Assembly (NCBI GenBank): GCA_017860555.1
Contig: JAGDMJ010000223.1
Coordinates: 1 to 6,018 of the forward strand
Length of the DNA stretch: 6,018 nt
Reading direction: 5' to 3'
From: Bacteroidota bacterium
GTDB taxonomy: Bacteria > Bacteroidota > Ignavibacteria > UBA10030 > UBA6906
Part shown: positions 1 through 5,802 of the stretch, in pieces
Layout: each line of letters starts with the position of its first letter
Numbering within the stretch: position 1 is the first letter of the stretch
The notes under the pieces: model-generated
Seen by the model: the letters and a program-made list of their open reading frames with translations, nothing else
Told to the model about the DNA's origin: nothing
Databases searched by the model: none
Translations under genes and position numbers: made by a program

Positions 1-809
1 TGCAAATCTTCGCTCTTGTCGGTCTCGAGGATTTTGGGGATGTTCGCCAGCCGGGGATCGTTCATCAGTGCCCGGAACCCTTCCAATCCCATGAGCCCCT
101 TGCCGATGTGCTCGTGCCTGTCCAGCTTTGAGCCGAAGGGTTTCATGGAGTCGTTCACGTGCACTGCAACCAGCCGGTTGAGGCCAACGACCTGACCGAA
201 CTCTTTGATGACTGCCTCCCATCCGTCCCGTGTGTGCACAGCGTATCCGGCCGCGAAGAGATGGCAGGTGTCGATACAGACGGCCATGCGCTCCGGGTCT
301 TCGACGAGGTCGATGATGCGCCGGAGATGTTCGAACCGGTAGCCCAGCGTTGTGCCTTGTCCGGCGGTGGTCTCCAGGGCGCTGAGCGTGCGGAAGCCTC
401 TGGTCTGCTCGTGCATGACATTCAGCGATTCGGCGATGCACGCGATCCCTTCGTCCTCGCCCGCGCCAACGTGTGCCCCCGGGTGAACCACGAGCGCTTT
501 AATGCCGAACATCTCGCAGCGCCGGAGTTCATCGACGAAGCCCTTGCGCGATTTGTCACGGATGGCAGGATTGGCCGCACAGAGATTGATGAGATAAGCC
601 GCATGCGCGATCACCGGACCGACGTGCGACCGCGCCTCCGCCTCGCGGTATTTCAAAACGTCGTCATCGGTGCACGGTTTGGCGTACCACTGGTTGGCGT
701 TCTTGACGAAGATCTGCATCGTAGTGGCGCCAATGCTGGCGGCGCGTGCGAAGGCGGTGTGGATGCCGCCGGAAACGGACGTGTGAGTGCCAAGCAGGGG
801 AGAGCTCAT
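1..809 (-). CDS. nfo: Endonuclease IV (AP endonuclease), 3' end beyond window
   Basis: Base-excision repair enzyme that cuts the DNA backbone 5' to abasic sites and trims blocked 3' ends in the cytoplasm, using a three-metal (zinc) centre. The first 269 residues are in the window; the E. coli protein has 285, so only a short C-terminus is missing. The N-terminus LLGTHTSVSGG matches the family start. All nine expected metal ligands can be read: H69 (IAHAAY), H109 (VVHPG), E146 (LETTAGQGT), D180 and H183 (CIDTCH), H217 (VHVND), D230 and H232 (DRHEH) and E262 (ILET). The ATG at 809 is the only sensible start: the frame is closed by a TAA about 50 bases upstream with no other ATG between. No good Shine-Dalgarno sequence sits at normal distance (an AAGGA lies about 20 bases upstream), so translation may be weak. 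It lies 144 bases downstream of the S46 peptidase gene on the same strand, with a hairpin between them. The family call is secure. Confidence 0.96.
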   Translation of the reverse strand, partial: MSSPLLGTHTSVSGGIHTAFARAASIGATTMQIFVKNANQWYAKPCTDDDVLKYREAEARSHVGPVIAHAAYLINLCAANPAIRDKSRKGFVDELRRCEMFGIKALVVHPGAHVGAGEDEGIACIAESLNVMHEQTRGFRTLSALETTAGQGTTLGYRFEHLRRIIDLVEDPERMAVCIDTCHLFAAGYAVHTRDGWEAVIKEFGQVVGLNRLVAVHVNDSMKPFGSKLDRHEHIGKGLMGLEGFRALMNDPRLANIPKILETDKSEDL

Positions 810-859
810 CGTGCTGGGGATTTTTGAGAATCCTTCCGTATCTCCTGACTCAGGTTACC

Positions 860-895
860 AACAGAAACACCAAGTCCGGCGGTTTCCCGCCGGAC
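860..895 (-). terminator. Hairpin terminator after the S46 peptidase gene
   Basis: A perfect 9-bp GC-rich inverted repeat (GTCCGGCGG at 874-882 and CCGCCGGAC at 887-895) with a 4-base loop. Read on the minus strand, it is followed by the T-rich stretch TTGGTGTTTCTGTT (873 down to 860). It lies about 60 bases past the stop codon of the peptidase gene and before nfo. The T tract is interrupted, so termination may be partial and nfo may receive read-through. On the plus strand the hairpin has no T tract. Confidence 0.72.
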
Positions 896-953
896 ACGGT
901 GCGTGCTCAATATAGATCGCCAATCGGCCCATGAGAGCGAGCGGGTCGGCCAG

Positions 954-3143
954 TTAATGCGTCCCCACCGGTTTCTCTTCACTCCGGGTCGCCGTCTGGC
1001 CCCCCCATCGTATCACCAGCTCGTTCAGGATATTTTGGGCGCCGGAATACTTGTCCAGCACGAAGAGCATATACCTCGCATCCACCGCGATGGTGCGGTT
1101 CAGTTCCGGCTGGAAGTGATAGTCGCCTACTACGGCTTCCCAGTTGCCGTCGAATGCGCATCCGATCAGCTCTCCCCGTCCATTGATCACCGGGCTGCCG
1201 GAGTTGCCCCCCGTAATGTCGAGATCGGCAATGAAGGCCACGGGAATGTCACCGCTCTGAGGATCGGCGTAGCGGCCGAAATCCTTCTTCTGCCAGAGCC
1301 CCTTCAGCTTTGCGGGTACGGTGAAGGGATCCTCATCGCTCGCTTTTTCCATCACGCCCGTCAGCGTGGTGAGGTGGCTGTACCTGACGGCATCGCGTGG
1401 CTTGAAGGACTTCACCTGTCCGTATGTGAAGCGGATCGTGCGGTTGGCATCTGGGTAGATCAGCTCCCCCTTTTTCCAGCCAAGCCTCGCCTCCACATAC
1501 TTGGCGCGGAGCTTGCCGATGGTTGCATTGTAGGCATTCATTTTGGCGGTGACCGGGGCCTGTTCGGCGTCGATCTTTTCGGCAAACTGCGCGTACTCAT
1601 CCTTGACGATTTTTTCCGCGCCCTTTGCAAGAAGCTCTTCGCATCCTTCGGGCGTGGAGAGCAGGGTCTCCTCATACAGTTCGTCAACGAACTCCGTAAC
1701 CTCTTCCACCCGCTCCGCCCCCGTCTTACTTCCATAGATTTCCTGCAGCGCCATCACCTGCTGGTCGGCCGGGAGGTCGGCTCCTTTGAGAATCAGGGCG
1801 GTCAGCAGGGTCTTTTCCAGGTTGAGATCGAAATTCTTGAAGGCTGTGGCGACGGCTTCGCGGACTGTGGTTTGCTCTTTCTCGCCCTGCGGGCCCTGCG
1901 CATAGGTTCTGAATCTGTTGGCAATGCGGATCATGTCCACGCCGCCGGTCAGGTTGCTCAGGAAAATGCTCTTTCTGTTGAAGGTCTTCAACTCAGCATT
2001 TGCTTTCGCCATGTCCGCCAGGAGCGCGCCATACCTCGCGGCGAGTTCTGGCGAGGAATTGACGTACGCCGTGAACCTCTCTTCGTCCATCTTCTTGATG
2101 CTGAGGAGATCGGCGCGCCGCATTCCTTCCAGCGTACCGAGATAATTCTTGTACGTGTTTGCGACGCCGCGCACTTTGCCTGCATATTTGATTGCGACGG
2201 TGCGGTCAGCCTTGCTGGCTGCGTCGATAATCTCCATCCGGGTCTTGTAGAGGTCCACGGTCAGCGGGAGCGATTGGTCCCGGGAGAGCTCTACCGAGGA
2301 AGCCTCCCGGTAACGGAAGGTTCGTCCCGGAAACCCCATGATCATCGCAAACGATCCCTCCTCGTATCCGGCCGCGGAGACGGGGAGAAAGACCTTGGGC
2401 TTGTAGGGGACGTTGTCCTTGGAGTGTTTCGCCGGCTTTCCATCAGGACCGACGTACGCGCGCATGATGGAAAAGTCTCCTGTGTGGCGCGGCCACATCC
2501 AGTTGTCCACTTCCCCGCCATAGTTGCCGATGGCGCTGGGAGGAGCGTATACCAGACGGACATCCGTCAGCGTCTGGAATCCGAAGAGATAATAACTTAC
2601 GCCGCTGTACATATCGCTCACCCGATAGGTGAGGTCACTCTTTCCTTTGGCGGTGTTCTCGATCTCGCGGGATCTCTCCCGGATGGCCGCTGTACGTTTC
2701 TCAGCCGACATGGTGTCGTTCACCGCTGAGAGCACCTCCGCGGTCACATCTCTGATTTCCGTAACGATCTGGGCCGTATAATTCGTGGAGAGCTCCTCCT
2801 CACGCGCCTTTGCCCAGAAGCCGTCTTTGAGATAGTCGGTCTTCAGGCTGCTGAGCGATTGAATGCCACCGAAGGCCACGTGGTGGTTTGTGACCATAAG
2901 ACCTTCAGCCGAAACAAAGGACGAGGTCCCGCCTCCGAGAAGCACGATAGCATCCTTCAGGCTCGGGCCGTTCGGGCTGTAGATCTGCTCAGGGGTGAGC
3001 TCAAGCCCATGCTTTTTCATTTCAGCGACCGGAAGCGTTCCGATCGTATTGAGGAGCCACATCCCTTCGTCCATGTTGCGCCCGGCAAACGACAAGAAGA
3101 GCACAAGGGCGCAAAGAAGCAGGAACATCAGGTTCTTTCTCAT
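954..3143 (-). CDS. Secreted S46 serine dipeptidyl-peptidase, DPP7-type
   Basis: Exopeptidase expected to release N-terminal dipeptides from peptides in the periplasm or at the cell surface, helping the cell feed on peptides. The 729 residues fit the family (about 700-730). Residues 1-20 form a signal peptide with probable cleavage near A20, followed by the typical mature start DEGMW (25-29). The catalytic set is H87/H88 in TNHHVAF (which His is catalytic should come from alignment), D223 in HTGDF and S648 in GGNSGSPV. N214, W215 and R219 (DNWMWPR), N329 and D665 match positions that bind the substrate amino terminus in S46 structures. The residue 18 after the catalytic Ser is G666. DPP7-type enzymes, which prefer hydrophobic P1 residues, have Gly there, and the Asp/Glu-specific DPP11 has Arg. 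Family members usually have NHHC; this one has NHHV. The ATG at 3143 is preferred: it has the Shine-Dalgarno GGAAGGA 5 bases upstream and begins the signal peptide. An ATG at 3269 would add 42 unconvincing residues and lies upstream of the promoter. No type IX secretion tail is seen. Confidence 0.94.
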   Translation of the reverse strand: MRKNLMFLLLCALVLFLSFAGRNMDEGMWLLNTIGTLPVAEMKKHGLELTPEQIYSPNGPSLKDAIVLLGGGTSSFVSAEGLMVTNHHVAFGGIQSLSSLKTDYLKDGFWAKAREEELSTNYTAQIVTEIRDVTAEVLSAVNDTMSAEKRTAAIRERSREIENTAKGKSDLTYRVSDMYSGVSYYLFGFQTLTDVRLVYAPPSAIGNYGGEVDNWMWPRHTGDFSIMRAYVGPDGKPAKHSKDNVPYKPKVFLPVSAAGYEEGSFAMIMGFPGRTFRYREASSVELSRDQSLPLTVDLYKTRMEIIDAASKADRTVAIKYAGKVRGVANTYKNYLGTLEGMRRADLLSIKKMDEERFTAYVNSSPELAARYGALLADMAKANAELKTFNRKSIFLSNLTGGVDMIRIANRFRTYAQGPQGEKEQTTVREAVATAFKNFDLNLEKTLLTALILKGADLPADQQVMALQEIYGSKTGAERVEEVTEFVDELYEETLLSTPEGCEELLAKGAEKIVKDEYAQFAEKIDAEQAPVTAKMNAYNATIGKLRAKYVEARLGWKKGELIYPDANRTIRFTYGQVKSFKPRDAVRYSHLTTLTGVMEKASDEDPFTVPAKLKGLWQKKDFGRYADPQSGDIPVAFIADLDITGGNSGSPVINGRGELIGCAFDGNWEAVVGDYHFQPELNRTIAVDARYMLFVLDKYSGAQNILNELVIRWGGQTATRSEEKPVGTH

Positions 3144-3148
3144 AGAGA

Positions 3149-3155
3149 TCCTTCC
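3149..3155 (-). promoter_or_regulatory. Ribosome binding site fixing the S46 peptidase start
   Basis: GGAAGGA on the minus strand, 5 bases before the ATG at 3143. It decides in favour of this start over the in-frame ATG at 3269. Confidence 0.8.
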
Positions 3156-3209
3156 GGTATGAACAATAAAGAAAAGCGGGGAGAACGGACCACCGGTCAC
3201 AAACGGGGA

Positions 3210-3280
3210 TTCGAAAGAGCGTTGAGCAGATAAATAATACGGGAATCTGCCATTGAAAACAAGGGACATTTTCGAAAGAG
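3210..3280. repeat. Direct repeat TTCGAAAGAG in the divergent intergenic region
   Basis: TTCGAAAGAG occurs at 3210-3219 and again at 3271-3280, 61 bases apart start to start, close to six helical turns. The copies flank the minus-strand promoter, and the second lies just upstream of the plus-strand -10. Each contains the palindrome TTCGAA; the second extends to TTTCGAAA. They may be paired protein-binding sites or chance. Confidence 0.45.
3234..3262 (-). promoter_or_regulatory. Sigma70-like promoter for the S46 peptidase
   Basis: On the minus strand, TTGTTT (3262-3257) is followed after exactly 17 bases by TATTAT (3239-3234). Transcription would start near 3227, leaving a leader of about 85 bases before the ATG at 3143. 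The upstream ATG at 3269 lies outside such a transcript, which supports the shorter protein. The match is by eye only, and this lineage may use a different sigma consensus. Confidence 0.5.
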
Positions 3281-3300
3281 AAGGGGTTTTACTATATTGG
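3269..3300 (+). promoter_or_regulatory. Promoter for the metal-uptake operon
   Basis: The -10 candidate is TATATT at 3293-3298. Read as TATATTGG (3293-3300), it matches the Bacteroidota -7 pattern TAnnTTTG with one mismatch, with a T-rich TTTT at 3269-3272 about 20 bases upstream where the -33 element would lie. No good TTGACA-type -35 is seen. Transcription would begin near 3304-3306, giving a leader of only about 23 bases before the GTG at 3328. The call rests mainly on the -10 and its position. Confidence 0.45.
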
Positions 3301-3311
3301 GTTCAACCTAA
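3297..3311. promoter_or_regulatory. Palindromic operator candidate, DtxR/MntR-like half-sites
   Basis: TTGGGTT-C-AACCTAA is a 15-bp palindrome with six of seven base pairs matching around a central C. It overlaps the end of the -10 and the predicted transcription start, where a bound repressor would block initiation. The right half AACCTAA equals the outer half-site of the DtxR/IdeR consensus (TTAGGTTAGGCTAACCTAA), and the left half differs by one base. The spacing between halves is shorter than in DtxR/IdeR. Since the downstream genes import a metal, a metal-sensing repressor is a reasonable inference; which family is open. Confidence 0.5.
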
Positions 3312-3327
3312 CCGGACAGGGACATAG

Positions 3328-3672
3328 GTGACTCGGCCGCGGACTGCTTTTTTTGTGCTCTTTGCCCAGATCATGACGGGGCTTCTCATGGAAGCGGCGC
3401 ATACGGATGACATGGCGCCGGATTCCGGAAGTCGGACTGCATTGGCAAGCCATGACTGCGGAGCGCTTGAAGTTCATGTTCCGTTTGACACTCTGCACCC
3501 TTGCCTGGCCTGTGTCCAATCTTCGCAGCGGATCTCAACTCCGGCATTGTCGCTCGTCCCGGATGCAGAAATCTCCCTTTTCCTGAGGGCCGTCCCTTTT
3601 CTCAACGAGCGATACCTTTCTTCCGACTGTCTTTTCACCGGCACACGCGGCCCTCCTTTGTCTTGGAGCTGA
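3328..3672 (+). CDS. Small exported His/Cys protein, DUF2946-like, function unknown
   Basis: A 114-residue protein starting at GTG 3328, with the Shine-Dalgarno AGGGA (3318-3322) 5 bases upstream. Residues 1 to about 24 form a basic-then-hydrophobic export signal (TRPRTAFFVLFAQ). The mature part holds H42-D43-C44, H50, and H57-P-C59-L-A-C62, a cluster able to bind a metal or form a disulfide, plus C101 and an RGPP tail. Short proteins with a signal, an H-C..C cluster and a proline-rich end resemble the DUF2946 group, often found next to outer-membrane metal receptors; this resemblance is from memory and not an alignment. It is first in the operon, 64 bases before the barrel gene, directly behind the promoter and palindrome. 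A role in periplasmic metal handling or sensing is inferred. Nothing catalytic is visible. The good ribosome site, the signal peptide and the lack of a better gene on either strand argue that it is real. Confidence 0.68.
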   Translation: MTRPRTAFFVLFAQIMTGLLMEAAHTDDMAPDSGSRTALASHDCGALEVHVPFDTLHPCLACVQSSQRISTPALSLVPDAEISLFLRAVPFLNERYLSSDCLFTGTRGPPLSWS

Positions 3673-3727
3673 ACCACTGTAGTTCCTCGCAGTAATGGGT
3701 GCAGAGTCTTACCGTGTTACACCTGTT

Positions 3728-3732
3728 GGAGG
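3728..3732 (+). promoter_or_regulatory. Ribosome binding site fixing the barrel protein start
   Basis: GGAGG, 4 bases before ATG 3737. An in-frame ATG at 3695 has no such site and would place 14 extra residues ahead of the signal peptide. Confidence 0.75.
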
Positions 3733-3736
3733 CATC

Positions 3737-4873
3737 ATGCACGGCCTTGCCCGGTTTGCGCCCCTGCTCGTTGTGGTGGCGGCGCTTTCGAATCTCGGAC
3801 TGTCTCAGACGACACTCAACCCGGACATCAGCGTCATTCCCCGCTTCCTGATCGAGTCGAATGACGGTGAAAAACTCTCCCAGGGGAAACGGGAATTCAG
3901 CCAGCCCGATTTTCAATTTCAGGAACTTGAGCTGGTCATACAATCGTATCTGAATCCTTTTTCCAGGGCGGATGTTGTCCTGACACTTCCCGGTCCGGAC
4001 ATCGAGGCGGCCAGCCTGGGTATTGAGGAATTGTATGCAACAGTCTTCCGCGGGCTCCCGCTCGACCTGAATCTCCGGTTTGGAAAATACCGGGTGGAAT
4101 ACGGCAAACTCAACTTGGTTCACCCGCATGCCTGGCCTTTCGTCACCCAGCCGCTTTCTCAGACGCGCTTTCTGGGAGAGGAGGGGCTGAATGACCTCGG
4201 CATCTCCGCGAGCATTCTGCTGCCGACCGGAGATGTCTACAGCAGGCTCACCCTGGATGTGCTCCGAGGCGGAACGATCGAGGAAGCCGCCGGAATCTCC
4301 GATACCAGCGGCAGTAAACCCTTTTACGCAAACTCGGCTCGCCTGATGGGGTTCTTCTCGCTCACCGATGAGAGCGACCTAGAAGTGGGCCTGAGCACCC
4401 TGACCGGCATCCACGACCCTTTTCATAGAGACCGTTTCTGGTACGTGAATGGCGACTTTAAATACAAATACAAACCCAGCATGTACACCGCGCTCGTGCT
4501 CCAGGGGGAATATCTGTATAATACGCGTTCGGCTGCTCAAGACCAGGCCTTCCAGCCGTTTCTGGATGCCGCGGGAAATCCCGAAGCACGGACGATCAAC
4601 TCCTCCGGGTTCTATGTTTATGCGGACTATCAGTTCTTCAAACTGTATAGCCTCGGGGCACGGTATGATTGGAGCGAGGCACCGTACAGCAACGATGACA
4701 GGACTACCGGTGTATCTGTGTTCGCCGGGTATTATCCGGTGGAAGAGACACTGGGCCTGAGGCTTGAGTATCAGCATTTCAGAACGGAGGCGCCGGGAAC
4801 AGCGACGGTGGTGAACACGATTGTTCTTCAAGTCCTGTTTTCTCTGGGGCCGCATAAGGCGCATCCCTTTTAG
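3737..4873 (+). CDS. Outer-membrane beta-barrel protein of a metal-uptake operon
   Basis: A 378-residue exported protein. Residues 1-23 are a signal peptide (cleavage probably GLS/Q24). The rest is rich in alternating hydrophobic/polar, aromatic-ended strands (for example FQELELVIQSYL, LNLRFGKYRVEYG, FYVYADYQFFKLYSLGARY, LGLRLEYQHF), and the chain ends in Phe, as outer-membrane barrels usually do. The central motif FGKxRxxYGKxNxxHPHAWP (115-134) followed by FLGEEGLNDLG (145-155) recalls a family of uncharacterised barrels seen near zinc importers in Acidobacteria, deltaproteobacteria and Ignavibacteria; this is from memory. H129 and H131 of HPHAW and the tail GPHKAHPF (371-378) offer possible metal contacts. 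It is too short for a TonB-dependent receptor with plug, and no plug or TonB box is seen, so a porin-like channel is likelier. The znuA-like gene starts 42 bases downstream with no terminator between. Its likely job, letting metal or a metal complex cross the outer membrane, is inferred from context. Confidence 0.82.
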   Translation: MHGLARFAPLLVVVAALSNLGLSQTTLNPDISVIPRFLIESNDGEKLSQGKREFSQPDFQFQELELVIQSYLNPFSRADVVLTLPGPDIEAASLGIEELYATVFRGLPLDLNLRFGKYRVEYGKLNLVHPHAWPFVTQPLSQTRFLGEEGLNDLGISASILLPTGDVYSRLTLDVLRGGTIEEAAGISDTSGSKPFYANSARLMGFFSLTDESDLEVGLSTLTGIHDPFHRDRFWYVNGDFKYKYKPSMYTALVLQGEYLYNTRSAAQDQAFQPFLDAAGNPEARTINSSGFYVYADYQFFKLYSLGARYDWSEAPYSNDDRTTGVSVFAGYYPVEETLGLRLEYQHFRTEAPGTATVVNTIVLQVLFSLGPHKAHPF

Positions 4874-4902
4874 ACGAATGTCAACAATGTGTATCAAAGA
4901 CA

Positions 4903-4908
4903 AGAAGG
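4903..4908 (+). promoter_or_regulatory. Ribosome binding site fixing the znuA-like start
   Basis: AGAAGG, 7 bases before ATG 4916. It supports this ATG over the in-frame GTG at 4889, which would add nine polar residues before the signal peptide. Confidence 0.7.
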
Positions 4909-4915
4909 TCGGATC

Positions 4916-5794
4916 ATGAATCGCTTGCTCTGCTTCGTTCTTGCACTTGCCTCCCTTTCTCTCTCCCGTGCCGACGTGAGGGTTGTAACCTCATTACCTG
5001 ACCTGGCGGATTTCGCGCAGCGGATCGGCGGAGACAAGGTGAAGGTGGACTTCATCGTCAAAGGAAACCAGAACCCGCATTTCGTGGATGTGAAGCCAAG
5101 TTACATGATGAAGCTCAAATCCGCCGATATTTTCTTCATCATCGGCATGGAGTTCGAGCTCTGGGCTCCGCAACTGGTGGATGGGTCGCGCAACGCTAAC
5201 CTGAACGTCGTGGACCTTTCCAGGGCAATTCAGAAGATGGAAGTCCCCGCTGCTGTCAATGCCGGCATGGGAGATGTGCACCGGTACGGCAACCCGCACT
5301 ACTGGCTTGATCCTCGCAATATCCGAATTGTTGCCGGGGAGATGGTTGACGCGTTGACAAAGGCCTCTCCCGTGGACGAGGCCTTTTTCCGCGGCAATGC
5401 CGAGGCATACCTGAAGAAGCTGGATGCAAAGATCGTGGAATGGCAGGCGCAGATGAAACCTTTTGCCGGATCCAGGATCATCACGTTCCACAAGAGCTGG
5501 AGTTACTTTGCCAACTGGCTAGGGCTGGTCATTGCAGGACAGGTGGAGCCATTGCCGGGCATTGCGCCGACGCCAGGCCACACTTCTGAACTCATTCAGC
5601 TCTGCCGGCAGGGGAACATCAAGGCGATCATCGTGGAGCCGTTCTATGATATGAGCGCGCCGGAACAGATTGCGCGGTCGACAAGCGCCAAAGTGCTGCA
5701 GCTTCCAACGTCGGTCGGCGGGGTGGACGGGGCGGAGGATTACATTGCTCTGATGGATCACAATATCTCGACAATGGCAGCGACCCTACGGTAG
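4916..5794 (+). CDS. znuA: Periplasmic zinc (or manganese) binding protein, ZnuA-like, cluster A-I
   Basis: The solute-binding component of an ABC metal importer, expected to capture the ion in the periplasm and hand it to the membrane permease. It has 292 residues with a signal peptide at 1-19 (cleavage near SRA/D20); C6 is not in a lipobox, so a soluble protein is predicted. Family ligand positions: H55 (QNPHFVDVKPS), H128 (GNPHYWLDP) and H192 (TFHKSWSYF), with an acidic residue near the C-terminus, best placed at E274 (GAEDYIALM). His at the third position is typical of zinc proteins; manganese proteins such as PsaA have Glu there. The first ligand is followed by the usual long connecting helix region (about 155-185, rich in Ala, Lys and Glu). 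The His/Asp-rich flexible loop that many ZnuA proteins carry ahead of the second ligand is absent: only DVHRYG separates M118 and H128. It is followed after 8 bases by the ATPase gene. Metal identity is inferred from ligands only. Confidence 0.92.
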   Translation: MNRLLCFVLALASLSLSRADVRVVTSLPDLADFAQRIGGDKVKVDFIVKGNQNPHFVDVKPSYMMKLKSADIFFIIGMEFELWAPQLVDGSRNANLNVVDLSRAIQKMEVPAAVNAGMGDVHRYGNPHYWLDPRNIRIVAGEMVDALTKASPVDEAFFRGNAEAYLKKLDAKIVEWQAQMKPFAGSRIITFHKSWSYFANWLGLVIAGQVEPLPGIAPTPGHTSELIQLCRQGNIKAIIVEPFYDMSAPEQIARSTSAKVLQLPTSVGGVDGAEDYIALMDHNISTMAATLR

Positions 5795-5802
5795 ACAGGA
5801 CC

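Noticed and set aside
159..827. Plus-strand open frame of 222 codons opposite nfo.
   Set aside because: The minus strand encodes all nine endonuclease IV metal ligands, so this is a shadow of that gene.
903..2729. Long open frame of 608 codons on the plus strand, antisense to the S46 peptidase gene.
   Set aside because: It lies wholly opposite a clear family member with catalytic motifs. Its translation shows no signal, domain or motif, and such frames arise from codon bias in GC-rich genes.
3144..3269. A 42-residue N-terminal extension of the S46 peptidase from ATG 3269.
   Set aside because: It would put non-conserved sequence ahead of a proper signal peptide, lacks a ribosome site, and starts upstream of the predicted promoter.
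3695..3736. Earlier ATG at 3695 for the barrel protein.
   Set aside because: No ribosome site. ATG 3737 has GGAGG upstream and directly begins the signal peptide.
3635..4129. Minus-strand open frame of 164 codons opposite the barrel gene start (and similar ones at 4379-4903 and 4994-5491).
   Set aside because: No recognisable motifs or ribosome sites, and each lies opposite a well supported gene.
3737..4873. TonB-dependent receptor as the identity of the barrel protein.
   Set aside because: At 378 residues with no plug domain or TonB box it is much too short. A porin-like barrel fits better.
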